Assembly: GCA_910585705.1 (NCBI GenBank)
Contig: CAJUER010000012.1
Location: forward strand, 1 to 10,355
Length of the DNA stretch: 10,355 nucleotides
Direction of reading: 5' to 3'
From: an uncultured Christensenella sp.
GTDB taxonomy: Bacteria; Bacillota; Clostridia; Christensenellales; Borkfalkiaceae
Position 1 is the stretch's first letter. Each line of letters starts with the position of its first letter. Position numbers and translations under genes: made by a program. Below the pieces are notes generated by a model that was not told the DNA's origin, did not search any database, and saw only the letters and a program-made list of their open reading frames with translations. Shown here piece after piece: positions 7,109 to 10,355 of this stretch.

Positions 7109-7400
7109 GATTATGTATCCTCCTAACCGTCACGCGCTTTGCTGTTTCAGTATTTTCCTGTACGGGGTTTTCTGTTCTCATGTTCCACGCCTTTACAACA
7201 TAATTTATTGCCATAGCGGGAGTTACGTCAACATCGGACTTTCCCTCAAACCGTTCATTTTCACCGACCTTTATTGCAACGCTTCTGAGGCGGCATTGGG
7301 TGTTCGCACACCTTACAGTGTAAAAAAACGCTTCGTTCCTTTCAAAGCTTTCAAGATTTGCGTGTGAGCCGCAAAGCGGACAATTTTTGATTTCTTCCAT
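7101..7400 (-). CDS. Lar-like zinc-ribbon protein (first of two)
   Basis: This 99-aa protein has the same plan as its neighbour: EIKNCPLCG, then CANTQC (C31 and C36, one spacing longer than usual), and the W-N-M-R motif at 72-75. C7, C10, C31 and C36 form a plausible zinc site. A 24-residue basic tail after the W-N-M-R motif (ending KRVTVRRIHNHE) is absent from the neighbour and could contact nucleic acid. GGAGG lies 9 nt before the ATG. It is the first gene after the 158-bp control region, and therefore a middle-phase gene. Restriction alleviation is a family-based suggestion only. Confidence 0.78.
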   Translation of the reverse strand: MEEIKNCPLCGSHANLESFERNEAFFYTVRCANTQCRLRSVAIKVGENERFEGKSDVDVTPAMAINYVVKAWNMRTENPVQENTETAKRVTVRRIHNHE

Positions 7401-7438
7401 TATATTTTACCTCCAAAATTTGATTTGCTTTCAATTAC

Positions 7439-7480
7439 CGTTAAAGACCCGTTAAAACGCGTTATAGCGGCGTTCTAACA
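7439..7480. promoter_or_regulatory. Four helically phased CGTT boxes with an internal dyad
   Basis: CGTT(A/C) boxes start at 7439, 7450, 7460 and 7471 (CGTTAAAGAC, CGTTAAAACG, CGTTATAGCG, CGTTCTAACA), at steps of 11, 10 and 11 bp, close to one DNA turn. Within them GTTAAAACGC (7451-7460) and GCGTTCTAAC (7470-7479) form a dyad with one mismatch. A weak leftward -10, TACAAT (7491-7486), lies just to the right, so the boxes would span the first 40 transcribed bases of the zinc-ribbon operon. This looks like a cooperative repressor or activator site. Confidence 0.45.
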
Positions 7481-7504
7481 ATTTCATTGTAGATTTACCC
7501 TATC

Positions 7505-7539
7505 CGAACGGAAAAGCCGAAAAAGGGCGTTTCTGTTCG
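7505..7539. repeat. Long imperfect hairpin after the transposition operon
   Basis: CGAACGGAAA pairs with TTTCTGTTCG (10 bp, one G-U on the plus reading), then after one mismatch GCC pairs with GGC around a GAAAAAG loop. Neither side has a U-run, so it is not a standard terminator. It could be a protein-bound dyad, an RNA-processing site, or a terminator that needs a factor. It lies 20 bases past the stop of the membrane-protein gene. Confidence 0.5.
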
Positions 7540-7549
7540 TCTTAGGGGG

Positions 7550-7578
7550 TTGACATTTTCAAAGCTTTGTGCTATCAT
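7550..7578 (+). promoter_or_regulatory. Near-consensus sigma-70-type promoter, antisense to the transposition genes
   Basis: TTGACA (7550-7555), a 17-bp spacer and TATCAT (7573-7578) match the housekeeping consensus at 11 of 12 positions. It is the best promoter match seen in the window, yet it points right, overlaps the 3' end of the membrane-protein gene and has no convincing gene ahead of it. Its transcript would be antisense to the membrane-protein and ATPase genes and could limit transposition. Confidence 0.5.
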
Positions 7579-7822
7579 AAAAATGTAGGTTTGTACGGTT
7601 GCTTTCGGGTTTCTTGAATTGGTCGTTCTTTGATCCGATTGCAGCCGTCAAAGCTTTTATGCCGATTATGTTTGCTGTCAGCGTTATGCAGAATACGAAA
7701 AGATATTCGGCAAGCTGTAAGCCGTCTATATAATTCTGTTCGTATGCGCCGCATATGCCGTATATGGCGAATATCACTTGCAGAAATGCTGTTAATTCAA
7801 GCAGGGATTTTATGTGTTTCAT
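7559..7822 (-). CDS. Small two-pass membrane protein of unknown function
   Basis: This 87-aa protein is not recognised. It has two hydrophobic segments, about residues 8-26 (LELTAFLQVIFAIYGICG) and 38-60, joined by a short polar loop (YEQNYIDGLQ), then a polar tail of about 25 residues (FKKPESNRTNLHFYDSTKL). The short basic start (MKHIK) suggests that both ends lie in the cytoplasm. Its ATG overlaps the ATPase stop in an ATGA junction, so it is translationally coupled to the MuB-like gene and belongs to the early transposition operon. In Mu the early genes behind B include host-modulating and semi-essential functions; a role in host takeover or superinfection is possible but unsupported by motif. 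Confidence 0.65.
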   Translation of the reverse strand: MKHIKSLLELTAFLQVIFAIYGICGAYEQNYIDGLQLAEYLFVFCITLTANIIGIKALTAAIGSKNDQFKKPESNRTNLHFYDSTKL

Positions 7823-8742
7823 ACCAAGCTTTCCCCGCTTCCTACATTTTTAGCGGCATACTCCAAATGCTGAACGGTAAGATTTTCTCCAGATGTTTTT
7901 GCAATGTCGCTTGCAAGTCTAAAAATGTTTATTGCTATTCTCAGACCGCCCTTTCTTGAAGATATGTTATATAAGTGTTTAATGATGGTTTTATCCAAAT
8001 TAAAATCACCGAATATATGCTGTATATCTTCTTTGGTGTAGCGGTTGTTCAGTCTGCATATATATCCGATACGGCTGTGAACCTGATCGAATTCTGCTTC
8101 ATGTCGTCCGTACATTCGGTTGAGAATATCGGGCGTTCCTGCGTAAACCAAGCCAACACCCGCTCTGTCATTCAATGCTCTTAGGGTATCAAAGGAACGT
8201 TCCGTAAGGTGCTGAGCTTCGTCAATGATGATAAGCCTGTTTGTGTCTGTAAGTTCGTCTATTAAAGTATCAAGCATTTCTGAGGACGTACCGCGCTTTT
8301 TAAGTCCCATAGCTTTCACTATCAGATTCAGAGCGGCGCGGGGAGAACCCTTTGTTACATCGGCTTGAACGTACACAACGCCGTTGTTTTCGTCGGCATA
8401 ATGTTTAAGAGCGGTTGTCTTTCCGCTTCCCGCCGCTCCTATGATAAGGGAAATATGGTTTGTTACCCTTAAATAGTCGAGGTCGGAATATACAAGCTGC
8501 GTATTTCTGAGTTCCCTTGTGAAGCTGGGCGGCGGCGTTCGGCATTGCCTTTGCCGTTCCAGTTCAAGGAACTGCTTGACCTTGCGGGCAACGTCCTCAT
8601 TAGAACCTGCGTAATTTCCTTTAAGAAACTGTGAAAGCGTTCCTGTGGACAGTCCAAGTTCCTTTGATATTGCCGCTTGCTTACGTTTGGTCGTGCTTAT
8701 GTAGTCTGTCAGCCGCTGTCGTGTCTCGGTAACGTCATTCAA
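7819..8742 (-). CDS. MuB-like AAA+ ATPase, transposition target selection
   Basis: This 307-aa protein is a MuB-type ATPase. Such proteins form ATP-dependent filaments on DNA, mark targets, stimulate the transposase and give target immunity. An N-terminal HTH (QAAISKELGLSTGTLSQFLKG, broken here only by position, about 22-42) resembles the MuB DNA-binding domain. The AAA+ core has Walker A GAAGSGKT (102-109), Walker B LIIIDEAQHL (170-179) and an arginine region near RKGGLR (263-268), followed by a MuB C-terminal-like helical domain. The start is taken as TTG at 8742: AGGAG abuts the ATG at 8751 with no spacer but lies 9 nt from the TTG. The gene follows the transposase after a few bases. Family clear; target preference unknown. 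Confidence 0.9.
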   Translation of the reverse strand: MNDVTETRQRLTDYISTTKRKQAAISKELGLSTGTLSQFLKGNYAGSNEDVARKVKQFLELERQRQCRTPPPSFTRELRNTQLVYSDLDYLRVTNHISLIIGAAGSGKTTALKHYADENNGVVYVQADVTKGSPRAALNLIVKAMGLKKRGTSSEMLDTLIDELTDTNRLIIIDEAQHLTERSFDTLRALNDRAGVGLVYAGTPDILNRMYGRHEAEFDQVHSRIGYICRLNNRYTKEDIQHIFGDFNLDKTIIKHLYNISSRKGGLRIAINIFRLASDIAKTSGENLTVQHLEYAAKNVGSGESLV

Positions 8743-8756
8743 TTTTAACATCTCCT

Positions 8757-10355
8757 TTACATGGCTGTTTTGCCTATATTTCCAAGATTAAGCCTGTAGT
8801 CCTTTTCGGGATAGGCAAATTCTTCGGATTCCTCGGTTTGTGTCTTTTGCTCGTTCGGCATTTCGATTTCCTTGGAGTAGTCCGTTTTGGGTATTTTAGA
8901 GAAATCGGGCAGACCGAAAGCGGCGGAACGGTTTGCGACAACCTCGGTTATTGACGGTTCTTCAATATCGGGGTAATATGATTTTGTCCGTTTCAGCAAG
9001 GCTTTTTTGCGGTTGTTGTTTTCCCGTATGATCTGACTGGAGACTTCCTTGCCAACGCCGTAAACGTTCAGAATGTCGTTTTTAGCGGTGCAGATATATT
9101 CGCCTGTTTCGGCGTAAATGTATATTTCGGTAACGTCGTTAGTATCATACCGTGCATATACCTTTTTGCCTATTCCATAGAAAAGAAGTTCGTCGCTGTA
9201 GTAATACTTTATGTTCGGAAGCTCGGCGAACTTAACGCCCTGCTTTGTGACCGTGACCGTTCTGGTCGTTCTTCTTAGGAGCAGACGGCGCGCGAATTCG
9301 TCAAGTTCCCGCATAGGTTTTACAAAGCTGCTTCCATAGACTTCGCAGGGAGATTTGTTTTCCATGCCGTCACCGCTGTGAGGGGTATTGTTGTAAACGT
9401 TGATCACGTCGGCAACATATGCCTTGAATTCTTCAAAGCTCATTGCCTTATTTTGACGTTCAATCATTACATTTGTACCCTGCATTGATGTCGGACGGTT
9501 TTCGGGACGGTCGCCGATATATGACGGAAGCATCTTATTGTAGCTTTCAAAAGTCCTGAAAAATCTTTCAATTGATTTAGCCTTTGCATTGTATGGGTTT
9601 GACGTTCTAACTTCCGCCTTTAAAGCCGATACCAAGGAATAATCGTTATCCACATTGAACAAGTCATGCGCTTGATAGTCTTTACCGTTGTCTATCTGAA
9701 TAGTATCGGGTACACCGCAATTTTTCACGGCGGCGGCAAAGCTGTCAAGAACAATATCGGCGTTAGGCTCGCAGGGATTAAGAACGTAACCCACAACGTA
9801 CCGTGACTTTCGGTCAAGCCATGCGCTTAGCCACGGACGTAAAATCTTGCCTTTGTGATTAACAAGAACGTCGCAAAGGTGGTGATCGCCTATCCATTCT
9901 CTGTTTGAATAAAGAGAACCGCTGTCGTAATCGGTAAATATACTGGGCATAAAGTTGTCGTCATAGTACTTTTTGCCGTCTCTGTAAAATGCTGTAACAT
10001 CAGCGGGAAGACTGTACACAAACCGCTTGAAAGATGAAATACTGGGAACTTCAACGCCCTTTGCCTTGAAATAGTCACGAGTAGCCGTATAGCATTGATT
10101 TATGGACGGCTTTTTGTCAGTTAGGTAGTACTTATTGAAAATGTCCTGCATTTCCTCGGTAAGACTGCTTGACCCTTTGTTGTGTCTGCCTCGGCGGTCG
10201 ATAAGTCCCTCAATGCCGTTTTCGGCGTACTTGTTTACCCAATCTTCAAGCTTGTCCATATTTACATCAATTTCGGGGTGTTCTTCTGAAAAACGTTTGA
10301 GAAATTCACGAGTAACGCCCTGCTTATGGTACTGCCTTTTGAATTTTGTGTATTC
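8757..10355 (-). CDS. MuA-like DDE transposase (5' end outside window)
   Basis: The reading frame is open to the window edge, so 532 codons are visible and the start lies beyond 10355; the ATG at 10259 is internal. MuA is about 663 residues, so roughly 100 are missing. Visible order: an end-binding HTH part (ending ENGIEGLIDRRGRHNKG, about 45-61), the RNase H-like catalytic core with the DDE triad D157 (WIGDHH), D222 (QIDNGKD) and E263 (SIERFF), the Mu-type C-terminal beta-barrel (about 350-430), and a charged tail that in MuA contacts MuB. It cuts the element ends and joins them to target DNA. No stop or frameshift interrupts it, so it looks active. It is the first known gene of the early operon and sits directly before the ATPase. 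Confidence 0.93.
   Translation of the reverse strand, partial: EYTKFKRQYHKQGVTREFLKRFSEEHPEIDVNMDKLEDWVNKYAENGIEGLIDRRGRHNKGSSSLTEEMQDIFNKYYLTDKKPSINQCYTATRDYFKAKGVEVPSISSFKRFVYSLPADVTAFYRDGKKYYDDNFMPSIFTDYDSGSLYSNREWIGDHHLCDVLVNHKGKILRPWLSAWLDRKSRYVVGYVLNPCEPNADIVLDSFAAAVKNCGVPDTIQIDNGKDYQAHDLFNVDNDYSLVSALKAEVRTSNPYNAKAKSIERFFRTFESYNKMLPSYIGDRPENRPTSMQGTNVMIERQNKAMSFEEFKAYVADVINVYNNTPHSGDGMENKSPCEVYGSSFVKPMRELDEFARRLLLRRTTRTVTVTKQGVKFAELPNIKYYYSDELLFYGIGKKVYARYDTNDVTEIYIYAETGEYICTAKNDILNVYGVGKEVSSQIIRENNNRKKALLKRTKSYYPDIEEPSITEVVANRSAAFGLPDFSKIPKTDYSKEIEMPNEQKTQTEESEEFAYPEKDYRLNLGNIGKTAM

Larger units (their letters stand above)
1..10355 (-). mobile_element. Mu-type transposable prophage or satellite (right end to transposase)
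   Basis: The set of a MuA-like DDE transposase, MuB-like ATPase, Mor-family activator, Mu gp27-like protein and tape-measure protein, all on the minus strand, identifies a Mu-type transposable phage element. The proposed right terminus is base 1, which starts TGTA and carries Mu-like transposase sites. The left terminus, and probably the repressor and ner-like genes, lie beyond base 10355. No large terminase, portal, major capsid, sheath, tube or lysis gene is seen. All frames are open, so the content is compact rather than visibly decayed. The family calls are firm; the claim that base 1 is the exact end is inference. Confidence 0.8.

Noticed and set aside
7401..7560. CRISPR-like or iteron array
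   Set aside because: The CGTT boxes are only about 7-10 bp with no spacers, so they fit a regulatory site, not a CRISPR or a clear origin.
7630..7959. Plus-strand frame of 109 codons downstream of the antisense promoter
   Set aside because: It is opposite the membrane-protein and ATPase genes, has no ribosome site and an Arg/Cys/Leu-rich composition typical of a shadow frame.

Overview
The window is most of one transposable, Mu-type prophage-like element in a low-to-moderate GC Bacillota host, most likely a gut clostridium (Oscillospiraceae- or Lachnospiraceae-like). The host guess rests on strong AGGAGG-type ribosome sites, AT-rich intergenic DNA and the style of the tape-measure protein; no host gene is visible. 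All real genes lie on the minus strand and read from right to left.

Right part (about 7550-10355): the transposition module. A MuA-like DDE transposase runs off the right edge and lacks its N-terminus. It is followed by a MuB-like AAA+ target-selection ATPase with an N-terminal HTH, and by a translationally coupled two-pass membrane protein of unknown role. A 158-bp control region (7401-7558) follows. It holds a long hairpin, four CGTT boxes spaced one helical turn apart, a weak leftward -10, and a near-consensus promoter that points back, antisense, into the transposition genes.

Middle part (about 6471-7400): two overlapping Lar-type zinc-ribbon genes, a terminator, and a Mor/C-family transcription activator. 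The Mor-like gene is preceded by a 52-bp block that recurs (42/52 identical) in front of the last operon. The two copies are good candidates for activator-dependent Mor-type promoters.

Left part (1-6452): a possible tail-assembly chaperone, two tandem paralogues of exactly 183 codons, a complete 1200-aa TP901-type tail tape-measure protein, a small winged-helix protein of the Mu early-late boundary, and a Mu gp27-like (DUF3486) small-terminase-type protein. A strong terminator follows. The last 168 bases are non-coding and begin with 5'-TGTA, with TTC at 9-11 and CGAAA at 23-27. This is almost exactly the layout of a Mu end, so base 1 is probably the element's right terminus.

If so, the element stops after gp27 and lacks the large terminase, portal, capsid, sheath, tube and lysis genes that Mu carries beyond this point. 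Its tape-measure gene sits upstream of the terminase-like gene, the reverse of Mu. Either it is an internally deleted prophage or, since every reading frame is intact, a compact Mu-type satellite that supplies its own tape measure and packaging-specificity protein to a helper phage. The second reading is inference. It depends on what lies to the right of the window, which cannot be seen.
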